DNA of 40,891 nt from Betaproteobacteria bacterium (GCA_020061585.1 JAGUXX010000210.1:1-40891); one strand, 5' to 3'. Positions 24,317-33,691 are shown, numbered from the stretch's first letter. Notes: generated from the sequence alone by a model not told the origin. A program made the numbers and translations.

Positions 24317-27001
24317 GTGGAAGCTCCCCGCCCCGACCCCGACGCCCTGCTGGCCAAGCTGGAAGCGGAGGAAGTTCGCGCGTTGCGCGGCAAATTGAAG
24401 ATTTTCTTCGGCGCCAGTCCGGGCGTCGGCAAGACCTACGCCATGCTGGTCGCGGCGCGGCAGTTGCAGGCGCAGGGCGTGGATGTCGTGGTCGGGGTGG
24501 TCGAGACGCATGGCCGTTCGGAAACCGCCGCGCTGTTGCAGGGGCTGGAAATCCTGCCGCCGAGCGACATCGAATACAAAAACCGTGTGCTCAAGGAGTT
24601 CGATCTCGACGCGGCGCTGGCGCGCAAGCCGGGTTTGCTGCTGGTGGACGAGCTGGCGCATTCCAACGCGCCCGGTTCGCGCCATCCGAAGCGCTGGCAG
24701 GATGTGGAGGAGTTGATCACCGCCGGCATCGACGTTTACACCACAGTCAACGTGCAGCATCTGGAAACGCTGAACGATGTGGTCAGCGGCATCACCGGCA
24801 TCAAGGTGTGGGAAACGCTGCCGGATCGCCTGTTCGACATGGCGGACGAGGTGGTGCTGGTCGATCTGCCGCCGGATGAACTGCTGCAGCGCCTGAAGGA
24901 AGGCAAGGTCTACCTGCCGCAACAGGCGGAACGGGCGATCCAGAATTTCTTCCGCAAGGGCAATCTGCTCGCCTTGCGCGAGTTGTCGCTGCGCCGCACC
25001 GCCGACCGGGTGGATGAGGACGTGGTGGCCTACCGGCGTGACAAAGCAGTGGCGGCGGTCTGGCCGACACAGAATTCGTTGCTGGTGTGCATCGGCCCCG
25101 AGCCGGGCGGCGAGAAGCTGGTGCGCAACGGCGCGCGGCTGGCGGCGCAGTTCGATGTGCCCTGGCACGTGGTCTACGTGGAAACGCCGGAACTGCTGCG
25201 TCTGCCGGAAGCGCGCCGCACCCGCCTACTGAAGATCCTCAAGCTGGCGGCGGACCTGGGCGCCAAGACCGCGACGCTGCCGGGCGAGGATGCCGCGCTG
25301 GTGGCGCTGACCTACGCGCGCGAACACAACCTGGGCAAGATCGTGCTCGGCCGCCGCTCGGTCGGCTGGAGCGCTTACCGCTTTCCCTGGCAGCGCCGCT
25401 TCAGCACCCGCCTGGGCGCCATCGCGCCGGATATCGATTTGATCCTGGTGGAACTGGGCAGCGAAACGGCCGAGCGAGAGACAGCCGAACCCGTGCCACA
25501 AGCGACGCATATGCGGATTGCCTGGCGCCAGTACGGTCTGGCGCTGGCCGCAGTTGTCGCGGTCTCCCTGCTGGTCACGCCGCTGCGCGATGTACTGGAA
25601 CTGGCCAACATCGTCATGCTGTTCCTGCTTGCCGTATTGTTTGCCGCGATCAAACTCGGGCGCGGCCCGGCGCTGCTGACCGCAGTGGCCTCGGTGGCGG
25701 CGTTCGATTTCTTCTTCGTCTCGCCACACCTGACCTTCGCGGTGGGCGATGCCCAATATCTGGTCACCTTCGCCGTGATGCTGACCGTCGCGCTCTCCAT
25801 CGCCCATCTGACCACCGGCCTCGGCTTCCAGGCGCGCGTGGCGGAAAGCCGCGAACGCCGCATGCGCGCGCTGTACGAAATGGCGCGCGAATTGTCCAGC
25901 GCGCTGGTGCTGGAGCAGATCGAGGAAATCGGCGACCGTTTCGTCTCCAGCACGTTCGGCGTGCATGCCCATCTACTGCTGCCGGACGACCAGGGCAAGT
26001 TGCCAGTCACCATCGAACGCGGCGATGTGCTCGATCTGGGCATCGCGCAATGGGCGCTGGATCACGGCGAATCCGCCGGTTGCGGCACCGACACGCTACC
26101 GGCCAGCCACTTTCTTTACGTGCCGCTGAAGGCGACCATGCGCGTACGCGGCGTGATGGCCATCGCGCCGCGCCAGGAAGGCGGCCTGCTCAACCCGGAA
26201 CAGCAGCGTCTGCTCGATACCTTCGCCGCGCTGATCGGCATCGCGCTGGAGCGGGTGCATTACATCGCCGTCGCGCAGGAAGCCCTGGTCAGCATGGAAT
26301 CGGAACGCCTGCGCAACGGCCTGCTGTCCAGCATCTCGCACGACTTGCGCACGCCGCTGACCGGGCTGGTCGGGCTGATCGACGCGATGATGCTGATCGA
26401 GCCGAAGCTGGAACCGCAACATCAGGAGTTCGCCAGCGCGATCCGCGAGCAGGCGCTGCGCACCAGCGCGCAGGTCAACAACCTGCTCGACATGGCCCGC
26501 CTGCAAGCCGGCAAGGTCACCCTCAAGCGCGAATGGCAACCGCTGGAAGACGCCGTCGGCGCGGCGTTGCAGGCACGCGCGGTCGTCCTGAGCGGGCATA
26601 GCGTGCATATCGACCTGCCGGGCGATCTGCCGGTTCTGGAACTTGATGCGGTGCTGATGGAACGGGTGTTCAGCAACCTGCTGGAGAACGCCGCGAAATA
26701 CACGCCGCCGAGCAGCGTCATCGAGATTTCCGCCCGTGTCGTTGGCGGCGAGGTCGAAGTCTCGGTCTGCGACAACGGCCCCGGTCTGCCACCCGGCCGC
26801 GAGCAGGCCATCTTCGAGAAATTCACGCGCGGCCATGAGGAAAGCAATGTCGTCGGCGTTGGCCTTGGTCTGGCCATCGTGCGCGCCATCGTCGCGGCGC
26901 ACGGCGGCCGGGTTTGGGCTTGCAACCGGACGCAGGGCGGCGCCTGCTTCGTGTTCACGCTACCGGTCGGCAATCCGCCGGCGATCAAGGAAGAGCCATG
27001 A
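24317..27001 (+). CDS. kdpD: K+ sensor histidine kinase KdpD
   Basis: KdpD senses K+ limitation and turgor and phosphorylates KdpE. The 894-residue protein has the complete domain order. The KdpD N-terminal domain has Walker A GASPGVGKTYAM near residues 35-46. A universal-stress-like domain follows (about 250-380), then four membrane helices (about 405-505) and a GAF-like domain (about 530-650). HisKA has SSISHDLRTPLTG with the phospho-acceptor at H675, and the HATPase has NLLENAAKYTP and the GVGLGLAIVRAIV lid. The start is GTG (24317); an upstream ribosome site is weak, consistent with coupling to the relE gene. kdpE follows 10 bp later. Confidence 0.96.
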   Translation: MEAPRPDPDALLAKLEAEEVRALRGKLKIFFGASPGVGKTYAMLVAARQLQAQGVDVVVGVVETHGRSETAALLQGLEILPPSDIEYKNRVLKEFDLDAALARKPGLLLVDELAHSNAPGSRHPKRWQDVEELITAGIDVYTTVNVQHLETLNDVVSGITGIKVWETLPDRLFDMADEVVLVDLPPDELLQRLKEGKVYLPQQAERAIQNFFRKGNLLALRELSLRRTADRVDEDVVAYRRDKAVAAVWPTQNSLLVCIGPEPGGEKLVRNGARLAAQFDVPWHVVYVETPELLRLPEARRTRLLKILKLAADLGAKTATLPGEDAALVALTYAREHNLGKIVLGRRSVGWSAYRFPWQRRFSTRLGAIAPDIDLILVELGSETAERETAEPVPQATHMRIAWRQYGLALAAVVAVSLLVTPLRDVLELANIVMLFLLAVLFAAIKLGRGPALLTAVASVAAFDFFFVSPHLTFAVGDAQYLVTFAVMLTVALSIAHLTTGLGFQARVAESRERRMRALYEMARELSSALVLEQIEEIGDRFVSSTFGVHAHLLLPDDQGKLPVTIERGDVLDLGIAQWALDHGESAGCGTDTLPASHFLYVPLKATMRVRGVMAIAPRQEGGLLNPEQQRLLDTFAALIGIALERVHYIAVAQEALVSMESERLRNGLLSSISHDLRTPLTGLVGLIDAMMLIEPKLEPQHQEFASAIREQALRTSAQVNNLLDMARLQAGKVTLKREWQPLEDAVGAALQARAVVLSGHSVHIDLPGDLPVLELDAVLMERVFSNLLENAAKYTPPSSVIEISARVVGGEVEVSVCDNGPGLPPGREQAIFEKFTRGHEESNVVGVGLGLAIVRAIVAAHGGRVWACNRTQGGACFVFTLPVGNPPAIKEEP

Positions 27002-27011
27002 AGGAAACCGC

Positions 27012-27704
27012 ATGAGCGAAGCCGTCGTGAACCTCGTACTGATCGAGGACGACAAGGAAATCCGCCGCTTCGTGCAAAGCGCGCTCGGCGCTTCCGGCTA
27101 CCAGGTCTGGCCGGCGGAAAATGCCGAACGCGGTCTGATCGAAGCCGCCAGCCGACAGCCGGAGATGATCATTCTCGACCTCGGTCTGCCCGACCGGGAC
27201 GGGCTCGATGTGATCCGCGACCTGCGCGCCTGGACGGCAATGCCGATCCTGATTCTGTCCGCGCGCGGAGAGGAGACCCAGAAGGTGACGGCCCTCGACG
27301 CGGGCGCCGACGACTACCTGACCAAACCGTTCGGCGTGCCGGAACTGATCGCCCGCATCCGCGCGCTGCTGCGCCGGACACTGCCCCGCGAGGACGGCGG
27401 CAAGGCGCTGGTCGAGTTCGGCGACCTTCGCATCGACCTGGCGCATCGCACGGTCAGCCGCGCCGGCGAGGCAGTACATCTGACACCCATCGAGTACCGC
27501 ATGTTGACGGTGCTGCTGACCCACGCCGGCCGTGTGCTGACGCATCGGCAACTGCTGAATGAAGTTTGGGGGCCGTCGCATGTGGATCGCATCCACTACC
27601 TGCGCGTGTTCATGGCCGGCCTGCGACGCAAGCTGGAAGCGGAGCCGGCGCGGCCGAAACATCTGCTCACCGTATCCGGCGTCGGCTATCGGCTGGAAAT
27701 TTAG
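27012..27704 (+). CDS. kdpE: response regulator KdpE
   Basis: The 230-residue OmpR-class regulator has the receiver domain (IEDD near residues 11-14, phosphorylated D56 in ILDLGLPDRDG, and K in YLTKPFG). The winged-helix DNA-binding domain has HLTPIEYRMLTVLLTHAGRV and the VSGVGYRLEI end. It activates the kdpFABC promoter, most likely through the site at 16376-16392. The 283 bp after the stop hold no obvious gene or strong terminator before the convergent rnfH. Confidence 0.97.
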   Translation: MSEAVVNLVLIEDDKEIRRFVQSALGASGYQVWPAENAERGLIEAASRQPEMIILDLGLPDRDGLDVIRDLRAWTAMPILILSARGEETQKVTALDAGADDYLTKPFGVPELIARIRALLRRTLPREDGGKALVEFGDLRIDLAHRTVSRAGEAVHLTPIEYRMLTVLLTHAGRVLTHRQLLNEVWGPSHVDRIHYLRVFMAGLRRKLEAEPARPKHLLTVSGVGYRLEI

Positions 27705-27987
27705 GCCGCGATATGGCGCGGCATCTCCCGGCGCGGCTTCTCCCCACTGGTATCGATTTTCTGGTTTGGTGCATTTATCGGGTCGCGCTTAGCCACTTTC
27801 GCCGATATGAAAAGTTTTGCACAAGGCCGACGAGTGGAGGAGCACCCTGCTTTTGCGAACAGCGCCTCCCTGGTGCGCTACTGCCGTGCATTCCCCGGTT
27901 GTCAGCTACCCATGTATCAACGTGGCTAGCGGTTAGCGAACTGTTACGATGACTCGACCGTGCCCGCAACGACCGAACCCATGGTGT

Positions 27988-28269
27988 TCAATCATCGTCA
28001 TCGTCGTCCGCCATCTGCCGTCGCGGCACAGTGGCCGGGTCGGCGATGATCGGTCGATAGATTTCCACCCGGTCGCCGGGTTTCAGTGGCGCGTCCAGTT
28101 TGGCCAGTTTGCCGAAGATGCCGACCTGGCGCTCGGTCAGGTCGATTTCCGGAAACTGGCGCAACAGGCCGGACTGGATGATGGCTTGTTCCAGGGTGGC
28201 GTCTTCCGGCACTTCGATGCGCAGCCAGACTTGTTGCACGGGATCGGCATAGGCGACGGCGACTTGCAT
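27988..28269 (-). CDS. rnfH: RnfH, ubiquitin-fold protein of the Rnf operon
   Basis: The 93-residue protein matches the RnfH (UPF0125) family. It opens with VAVAYADPVQQVWLRIEVPE, continues with a TLEQAIIQSGLL helix, and has VGIFGKLAKLDAPLKPGDRVEIYRPI, the beta-grasp end with its proline-glycine turn. Its precise function is unknown. It is the last gene of the rnf operon in several diazotrophs. The C-terminal tail is unusually acidic (six aspartates). It follows rnfE after 22 bp. Confidence 0.93.
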   Translation of the reverse strand: MQVAVAYADPVQQVWLRIEVPEDATLEQAIIQSGLLRQFPEIDLTERQVGIFGKLAKLDAPLKPGDRVEIYRPIIADPATVPRRQMADDDDDD

Positions 28270-28291
28270 GGCGTGGGGCTCCGGTTCGGTT

Positions 28292-28960
28292 TCAGGCCGC
28301 GGCGGGTACTGCGGCGGCGGCCGCCCGCGCCGCCAGACGGCGGTCGAGCACGCGTTTGCCAGCGAGCAGGAAGCCCAGGGCGAGGAAGCCGCCGGGCGGC
28401 AGGATCATCAGCAGATAGCCTTTGTAGTTCGGGATCAAGGTGGTTTCCAGGAACGCGAACGAGCTGCCGAGCAACAGATGCGCCTGGGCGAACAGCGTGC
28501 CGCTGCCGAGTATCTCGCGCACGCCGCCCAGCAGCACCAACGCCAGCGTGAAACCCATGCCCATCATCAGGCCGTCGACGGCGGCCGGCAGCACGGCGTT
28601 TTTCGAGGCGAACGATTCGGCGCGACCGAGGATGGCGCAGTTGACCACGATCAGCGCGATGAACAGGCCCAGCACCTTGTACAGATCGTGGGCGTAGGCG
28701 TTGAGCGTCATGTCGACCAGGGTCACCAGGGTGGCGATGAACACGATGTAGACCGGAATGCGCACTTCGGCGCTGATGAAGTTGCGCAACGCGGCGATCA
28801 GCACGTTGGAGGAGACCAGCACGGCGGTGCTGGCCAGGCCCATGCCCAGCCCGTTGGTGGCGGTGCCGGTGACCGCCAGCAGCGGGCACAGAGCCAACAT
28901 CTGGGCGAACACCACGTTGTTGTCCCACAGGCCGTCTTTGGTGATGCGGGCGTAGGTCAT
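28292..28960 (-). CDS. rnfE: Rnf complex membrane subunit RnfE
   Basis: The 222-residue inner-membrane protein has six hydrophobic helices. It carries the family features [18 protein letters not shown] and [15 protein letters not shown] near the N-terminus and [19 protein letters not shown] in the middle. RnfE and RnfA are homologous and run in opposite orientations in the membrane; each supplies conserved cysteines (here C25 and the NCA cysteine) near a membrane Fe-S site. The C-terminus ends in an alanine-rich tail. GGAGG lies about 7 bases before the ATG, directly after the hairpin array. Confidence 0.96.
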   Translation of the reverse strand: MTYARITKDGLWDNNVVFAQMLALCPLLAVTGTATNGLGMGLASTAVLVSSNVLIAALRNFISAEVRIPVYIVFIATLVTLVDMTLNAYAHDLYKVLGLFIALIVVNCAILGRAESFASKNAVLPAAVDGLMMGMGFTLALVLLGGVREILGSGTLFAQAHLLLGSSFAFLETTLIPNYKGYLLMILPPGGFLALGFLLAGKRVLDRRLAARAAAAAVPAAA

Positions 28961-28972
28961 GGCCGAACCTCC

Positions 28973-29145
28973 GTGAAATGTGATGCGGCTTTGCCGCTGG
29001 TGAAACGTGATTCGGCTTCGCCGTTGGTGAATTGTGATGCGGCTTCGCCGCTGGTGAAGTGGGAGGGGTCAATGCCGAGGGCGCAGCCCAAGGCGCTCCA
29101 CTTTTCACGTTTCACCCAGGCCGCAGGCCAAATCACCTGAGGCCG
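28973..29145. repeat. tandem mini-hairpin array between rnfG and rnfE
   Basis: Three 27-bp units lie head to tail at 28973-28999, 29000-29026 and 29027-29053, and the first bases of a fourth follow. Each has a GTGAA start and a GGC-TTC-GCC-like 4-bp hairpin (read as GGC-GAA-GCC on the coding strand). Farther along (to about 29145) come less regular hairpins such as GGCC-TGC-GGCC flanked by TCAC. The array fills most of a 198-bp gap in an operon whose other genes nearly all overlap or abut. Confidence 0.8.
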
Positions 29146-29158
29146 CCAGGCCGAGTCA

Positions 29159-29773
29159 CTATTCACCGGGTTCATCGAGCAGCTTCCCTTTTTCCCGCGC
29201 GTAGAACTCCAGCCCGCCTTTCACCGCCTTGACCACCGCGCGCGGCGTGATGGTGGCGCCGGCGAACTGGTCGAACACGCCGCCGTCCTTCTTCACGGCG
29301 AATTTGTCCGGTGTCGGGTCGCCGAGGAACTTGCCGGCGAAGGCATGGATCCAGTCCGCCTTGGCCGGTTCGATCTTGTCGCCCAGACCCGGAGTTTCGG
29401 CATGTTTTAGCACCCGCACGCCAAGTATTTTGCCGTCGCGGTCGACGCTCATCAGGCAGACGATGCGGCCGGCATAACCGTTGCCGACAACCTGGAACAC
29501 AAGCGCTTCGATCTTGCCTTCGCGGCGCGCGCGGTACACCGTCAGATCGCCGTCCGGACCCGGCAGGGTCAGCGTGTCGGCGAGCAGATCGTTGTCGTGG
29601 GTGCCGGGCAGCACCTGGCTCAGCGACTGTTGCAGATCGCGCGCTTCCGCCGCCGCGATGGCCGGCCCGGTGGCGCGCGAGGCGACCGCCAGCGCGGCGC
29701 TGGTGATCAGCACGGTGAGCGCGAGCAAGGCGCCCTGATAGCCGAGTTTGTTGCGCAGACTGGCGAGGTTCAT
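29159..29773 (-). CDS. rnfG: Rnf complex flavoprotein subunit RnfG
   Basis: RnfG carries a covalently bound FMN on its periplasmic domain and passes electrons within the Rnf complex. The 204-residue protein has one N-terminal membrane helix (GALLALTVLITSAALAVAS) and an FMN-binding domain. The flavinylation motif is DQFAGATITPRAV, with the threonine in AGATIT as the FMN acceptor; an alanine stands where S or T usually begins the motif. GLGDKIE before it is also conserved. Its ATG overlaps the rnfD stop (ATGA). Confidence 0.95.
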   Translation of the reverse strand: MNLASLRNKLGYQGALLALTVLITSAALAVASRATGPAIAAAEARDLQQSLSQVLPGTHDNDLLADTLTLPGPDGDLTVYRARREGKIEALVFQVVGNGYAGRIVCLMSVDRDGKILGVRVLKHAETPGLGDKIEPAKADWIHAFAGKFLGDPTPDKFAVKKDGGVFDQFAGATITPRAVVKAVKGGLEFYAREKGKLLDEPGE

Positions 29774-30846
29774 CGCGTCGCCTCCTTGGCCGGCGCCAAT
29801 GCCGCGCCTTTGCGGTCACGCCCGTAGATGCGCGGTTTGAAATAGCGGTCGATGACCGGGATCGCCGCGTTCATCAGCATCACCGCGAACGCCACGCCTT
29901 CCGGATAACCGCCCCAGGTGCGGATGATCCAGGTCAACCCGCCGATGCCGAAGCCGAACAGCAGTTGTCCGCTGGCCGAGTTGGGGCTGGTGACCGGATC
30001 GGTGGCGATGAAGAACGCCGCCAGGATCAGGCCGCCGGACAGCAGGTGCAGGCCCGGCGCGAGGTAGGCCTCCGGCGCGATCCAGTTGGCCAGCAGGGCC
30101 GGCAGCGCCACCCCGGCCAGCATCGCCAGCGGAATGTGCCAGGTGATGACGCGGCGGACGATCAGCACCAGTCCGCCAATCAGCAACAGCAGCGCCGACG
30201 TCTCGCCGAAACTGCCGGCGCGTTGGCCGAGCATGAAGGTGGCCGGATCGAAGTAGCTGCCGAGGGCTTGCGGCAGGACGATATCGCGGCCGAGTTCGGT
30301 CTTGACATGGCCGAGCAAGGTGGCGCTGGTCATGCCGTCGGCCGGCGCCATGCCGGCGAAGGTGATCGCCAGGCCTTCGACGAAGCCCGGCGCGCCGGCC
30401 GAGGTGATCGGCAGCGGCGCGATCCAGCTGGTCATTTCCAGCGGAAACGAGATCAGCAGCATCACCCGCGCCGCCATCGCCGGGTTGAACAGGTTCTGTC
30501 CCAGGCCGCCGAAGATCTGCTTGGCCAGCACGATGGCGAACAGCGAACCGACCGCCGCCAGCCACCATGGCGCCCAGGGCGGCAATGACAAGGCCAGCAG
30601 CCAGGCGGTGAGCAGCGCGGAACCATCGAGCAACGCGCCGCGCACCGGCCGGCCCATGATCTTCAGGCTGACGGCTTCGGCCAGCAGCGCCACGCCCAGC
30701 GACACCACCCAGAGATTGATCGCCGGCCAGCCGTACAACCAGAAGCCGAACAACGTCGCCGGGGTCAGCGCCAGCATCACCGTGCCCATGACCTGGCCGA
30801 CGCTGGTCTGGGCATGCGCGTGCGGGGAGTGGGCCAGGGTCGTCAT
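29770..30846 (-). CDS. rnfD: Rnf complex membrane flavoprotein RnfD
   Basis: The 358-residue polytopic protein has about nine membrane helices. It contains the FMN-attachment region DGMTSATLLG and the QIFGGLGQNLFNPAM and DPVTSPNSASGQLLFG loops that mark the family. The ATG at 30846 overlaps the rnfC stop as ATGA; the much longer open frame upstream lies on rnfC and is a shadow. RnfD is related to NqrB and links cytoplasmic electron input to Na+ or H+ movement. Confidence 0.96.
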   Translation of the reverse strand: MTTLAHSPHAHAQTSVGQVMGTVMLALTPATLFGFWLYGWPAINLWVVSLGVALLAEAVSLKIMGRPVRGALLDGSALLTAWLLALSLPPWAPWWLAAVGSLFAIVLAKQIFGGLGQNLFNPAMAARVMLLISFPLEMTSWIAPLPITSAGAPGFVEGLAITFAGMAPADGMTSATLLGHVKTELGRDIVLPQALGSYFDPATFMLGQRAGSFGETSALLLLIGGLVLIVRRVITWHIPLAMLAGVALPALLANWIAPEAYLAPGLHLLSGGLILAAFFIATDPVTSPNSASGQLLFGFGIGGLTWIIRTWGGYPEGVAFAVMLMNAAIPVIDRYFKPRIYGRDRKGAALAPAKEATR

Positions 30847-32414
30847 GCCTCTACCTCTTCCTTTGCCTTCGCCGCTGCCTTGGCGGCGGCGGCCGCTTCG
30901 GCCGCGGCTTTCTTGGCGGCGTCGGCGGCGGCCTTCTTCGCGGCGCGCAGGCGCGCGGCTTCCTCGCGTTCCTGGGCGATGCGTTGCATCCGGGCGCTGC
31001 GCTCGTCGGCCAGCTTCTTGGTCGCCTCGTTCTTCATCTTCAGCCGTTCGCGCGCCGCGAGATCGCCCTTGGCGTGATTGAACCAGTGCACCAGCGGGAT
31101 GTGAGACGGGCAGACATAGGAGCAGGAGCCGCAGGCGATGCAGTCCTTCAGACCCCAGTCCACCGCGCCGGCGGGATCGCCGGCGCGGATCCGCGCGGCC
31201 ATTTCCAGCGGCAACAAGCCCATCGGACAAGCGCGTACGCAACTCGAACAGCGGATGCACGGGCCGGGACGGGTTTGTTCGACTTCCTGAACGGTCAGCG
31301 CCAATACACCGCTGCTGCCCTTGATCACCGGCACATCCAGGCTGGTCAACTGGGTGCCCATCATCGGCCCGCCCAGCACCAGGCGCGCGGCGTCCTCGCG
31401 CAGTCCGCCGCAGGCGCGCACCAGGTCGGCGGCCAGCGCGCCGATCGGCGCTTCCAGATTGCCCGGCGCCATGATCGCGCCACCGCTGACCGTGATGATC
31501 CGCGATACCAGGGGCCGCCCCAGACACAGCGCCTGTTGCACGGCGTAGGCGGTGCCGACGTTGTGCACCAGCACGCCGATATCCGCCGCGCGGCCGCCGG
31601 CCGGCACTTCCTGGCCGGTGAGCACCTGGATCAACTGCTTCTCCGAGCCCATCGGATACATCGCCGGCACCTTGACCACTTTCACCGGACCGCCGGCGGC
31701 GGCTTTGGTCATCGCGGCGATGGCGTCCGGTTTGTTGTCCTCGATGCCGACCAGAATTTCGCCGGCGCCGGTGGCATGCGCGATCAGGCGGATGCCTTCG
31801 ACGATCTGCGCGGCGCGTTCCTGCATCAGCCGGTCGTCGCAGGTCAGATAGGGCTCGCATTCGCCGCCGTTCATGATCAGCGTGCGCACCTCGTTGCGGC
31901 GCGACAGGTTGAGCTTCACCGCCGCCGGAAAGGCCGCGCCGCCCAGACCGACGATGCCGGCAGCACCCACCCGGGTAGCGACTTCCTCGGGCGACAAGGC
32001 AAACGGGTCGGCGGGCGGGTCGGCATCGATCCAGGCATCCAGGCCATCGGCTTCGATGGTCAGGGTCGGCATCGGCAGGCCGGAGGGGTGCGGGCCGGGA
32101 AAGTCGCCGATGGCGATCACTCGTCCGGAAGTCGGCGCATGCACCGGCGCCGAGACCATGCCTTGGCTGGCGGCCAGCAACTGGCCCTTCTTGACGACTT
32201 CACCCACACCAACCAGATGCCGCGCCGGCGCGCCGATATGTTGTTGCAGCGGCACATACAAGCGTTCCGGCATCGGCAGCACGCGGATCGGCGGTTCCGC
32301 CGACAGATCCTTGCGGCCTTCCGGATGCACGCCGCCGCGCAGTTTGTGCAGCGAGGAACTCAGCCCGGCCTTGACCAGCAGACGTTTGAGGAACGGCTCC
32401 GACGCGACGTTCAT
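30843..32414 (-). CDS. rnfC: Rnf complex NADH-binding/iron-sulfur subunit RnfC
   Basis: RnfC is the cytoplasmic entry or exit point for electrons at NADH. The 523-residue protein has a glycine-rich flavin/nucleotide-binding core (GIVGLGGAAFPAAVKL and NGGECEPYLTCDDRLM). A SLBB-like segment and two [4Fe-4S] ferredoxin motifs, CIRCSSCVRACP and CIACGSCSYVCP, follow. The C-terminus is a long lysine/alanine-rich helix, typical of gammaproteobacterial-type RnfC but of variable length. The ATG at 32414 overlaps the rnfB stop (ATGA); the longer frame to 32495 is rejected. Confidence 0.97.
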   Translation of the reverse strand: MNVASEPFLKRLLVKAGLSSSLHKLRGGVHPEGRKDLSAEPPIRVLPMPERLYVPLQQHIGAPARHLVGVGEVVKKGQLLAASQGMVSAPVHAPTSGRVIAIGDFPGPHPSGLPMPTLTIEADGLDAWIDADPPADPFALSPEEVATRVGAAGIVGLGGAAFPAAVKLNLSRRNEVRTLIMNGGECEPYLTCDDRLMQERAAQIVEGIRLIAHATGAGEILVGIEDNKPDAIAAMTKAAAGGPVKVVKVPAMYPMGSEKQLIQVLTGQEVPAGGRAADIGVLVHNVGTAYAVQQALCLGRPLVSRIITVSGGAIMAPGNLEAPIGALAADLVRACGGLREDAARLVLGGPMMGTQLTSLDVPVIKGSSGVLALTVQEVEQTRPGPCIRCSSCVRACPMGLLPLEMAARIRAGDPAGAVDWGLKDCIACGSCSYVCPSHIPLVHWFNHAKGDLAARERLKMKNEATKKLADERSARMQRIAQEREEAARLRAAKKAAADAAKKAAAEAAAAAKAAAKAKEEVEA

Positions 32415-32941
32415 GTCGACACCTCCGGTTTGCTCCAGTACCAGGTCTGCAATGTCGCCGGCAGCGGAATCATGCGTGTGGCCTCGGTGGGACACACGTC
32501 AACGCATTTGCCGCAGGCGGTACAGGCCTCCCTGAACACCGCATGAACTTGTTTCGCCGCGCCCAGGATGGCGTCGGTCGGGCAGACTTTGTAGCACTTG
32601 GTACAACCGATGCAGAGATCTTCCTGCACCTCCGCGACTTTCGGTCCGCTGTCCACCGCGCCCGACAGGTCCGCGTCCACGCCCAGTTTGGCGGCCAGCA
32701 CTTCGATCAGCGGCCGGCCGCCGGGCGGGCACAGCGTCACCGGCGCGGCGCCTTCGGCCAGCGCCCGCGCGGCCGGGCCGCAGCCGGGGTAACCGCACTG
32801 GCCGCATTGTGAGCCGGGCAACAGGGCTTCCAATTCTTCCGCCAGCGGATTGCCTTCCACCTTCAGGCGAATGGCGGCAAACCCGAGGCCCAGACCCAGC
32901 GCCAGGCCAAGCAGCGTGAGACTCAACAGGGCGGCGATCAT
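32411..32941 (-). CDS. rnfB: Rnf complex iron-sulfur subunit RnfB
   Basis: The 176-residue protein has an N-terminal membrane helix. A four-cysteine cluster domain (CGQCGYPGCGPAA plus the later TLCPPGG cysteine) and two ferredoxin motifs, CIGCTKCYKVCP and CTACGKCVDVCP, follow. It would pass electrons between RnfC and the soluble ferredoxin or flavodoxin that feeds nitrogenase. The ATG at 32941 has GGGAG about 6 bases upstream, and the upstream in-frame methionine lies in rnfA. Confidence 0.96.
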   Translation of the reverse strand: MIAALLSLTLLGLALGLGLGFAAIRLKVEGNPLAEELEALLPGSQCGQCGYPGCGPAARALAEGAAPVTLCPPGGRPLIEVLAAKLGVDADLSGAVDSGPKVAEVQEDLCIGCTKCYKVCPTDAILGAAKQVHAVFREACTACGKCVDVCPTEATRMIPLPATLQTWYWSKPEVST

Positions 32942-32969
32942 TGCAATCTCCCTACATTTCCGCGGTTCA

Positions 32970-33545
32970 TCACACCAACCCCGCGAAGCCCATGAAGGCG
33001 AGCGACAGCAGGCCCGCCACGACAAACCCGATCGGCGCGCCGGCGAAGGCCGCCGGGGTTTGCGCCAGCGCCAGACGTTCACGCAACCCGGCGAACAGCA
33101 ACAGCACCAGCGTGAAACCCAGCGCCGAGCCGAAGCCGTACATCAGGCTCTGTGTAAAAGCATGCTTTTCCTGGATATTCAGCAGCGCCACGCCGAGGAC
33201 CGCGCAGTTGGTGGTGATCAGCGGCAGGTAGATGCCGAGCACCTGATACAGGCCGGGGCTGGTCTTGCGGATCACCATCTCGGTGAACTGCACGGTACTG
33301 GCGATGACCAGGATGAACGCCAGGATGCGCAGATACTCGATGCCCAGCGGTTGCAGCAACCAGTGCTCCAGCATCCAGGACGCCGCCGACGCGAAGGTCA
33401 GCACGAAAGTGGTGGCCATGCCCATGCCCAACGCGCTGTCCATCTTCTTCGATACGCCCATGAACGGGCACAGGCCGAGAAATTTGACCAGGACGACATT
33501 GTTGACCAGTGCGGTGCCAACCAGCAGTAACAGGTATTCACTCAT
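32970..33545 (-). CDS. rnfA: Rnf complex membrane subunit RnfA
   Basis: The 191-residue membrane protein begins [20 protein letters not shown] and contains [14 protein letters not shown] and [13 protein letters not shown], whose cysteines match the RnfA/RnfE family. It is the first gene of the rnf operon. The ATG at 33545 follows AGGAGA by about 9 bases. A sigma-54-type promoter ends about 27 bp upstream, so expression is likely nitrogen-fixation regulated. Confidence 0.97.
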   Translation of the reverse strand: MSEYLLLLVGTALVNNVVLVKFLGLCPFMGVSKKMDSALGMGMATTFVLTFASAASWMLEHWLLQPLGIEYLRILAFILVIASTVQFTEMVIRKTSPGLYQVLGIYLPLITTNCAVLGVALLNIQEKHAFTQSLMYGFGSALGFTLVLLLFAGLRERLALAQTPAAFAGAPIGFVVAGLLSLAFMGFAGLV

Positions 33546-33571
33546 GGATTCGTTCTCCTGTTGCGTTAAAT

Positions 33572-33586
33572 GCAAGGGATATGCCA
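33572..33586 (-). promoter_or_regulatory. sigma-54 -24/-12 promoter for the rnf operon
   Basis: On the minus strand TGGCATATCCCTTGC matches TGGCAC-N5-TTGC at 9 of 10 positions, with the GG and GC at the required spacing. Transcription would begin near 33560, leaving a short leader to rnfA. The TGT-N10-ACA site at 33692-33707 lies about 110 bp upstream. Confidence 0.8.
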
Positions 33587-33691
33587 AGCCGGAAATAAAT
33601 AGACTAGGCACGCAAAATCAAGGTATTGCGCACCAATGCACCATATAGGTGCAAATAACCCTTGTCATGCTTGGGTCGGATGCCGAATCTG

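Noticed and set aside
25087-26601. 504-codon plus-strand frame overlapping kdpD
   Set aside because: Out-of-frame reading of kdpD with arginine-rich composition; kdpD domains explain the DNA.
28973-29053. CRISPR array
   Set aside because: Units are contiguous 27-bp copies without spacers and no cas genes are present.
28137-29108. 323-codon minus-strand frame over rnfE
   Set aside because: It reads rnfE out of frame; the repeat-containing start is an effect of the hairpin array.
28957-29175. 72-codon frame across the hairpin array
   Set aside because: Encodes 9-residue repeats only because the DNA repeats are a multiple of three; no ribosome site and no homology expected.
30846-31860. long N-terminal extension of rnfD
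   Set aside because: It lies over rnfC; the ATG at 30846 gives the normal RnfD N-terminus and overlaps the rnfC stop.
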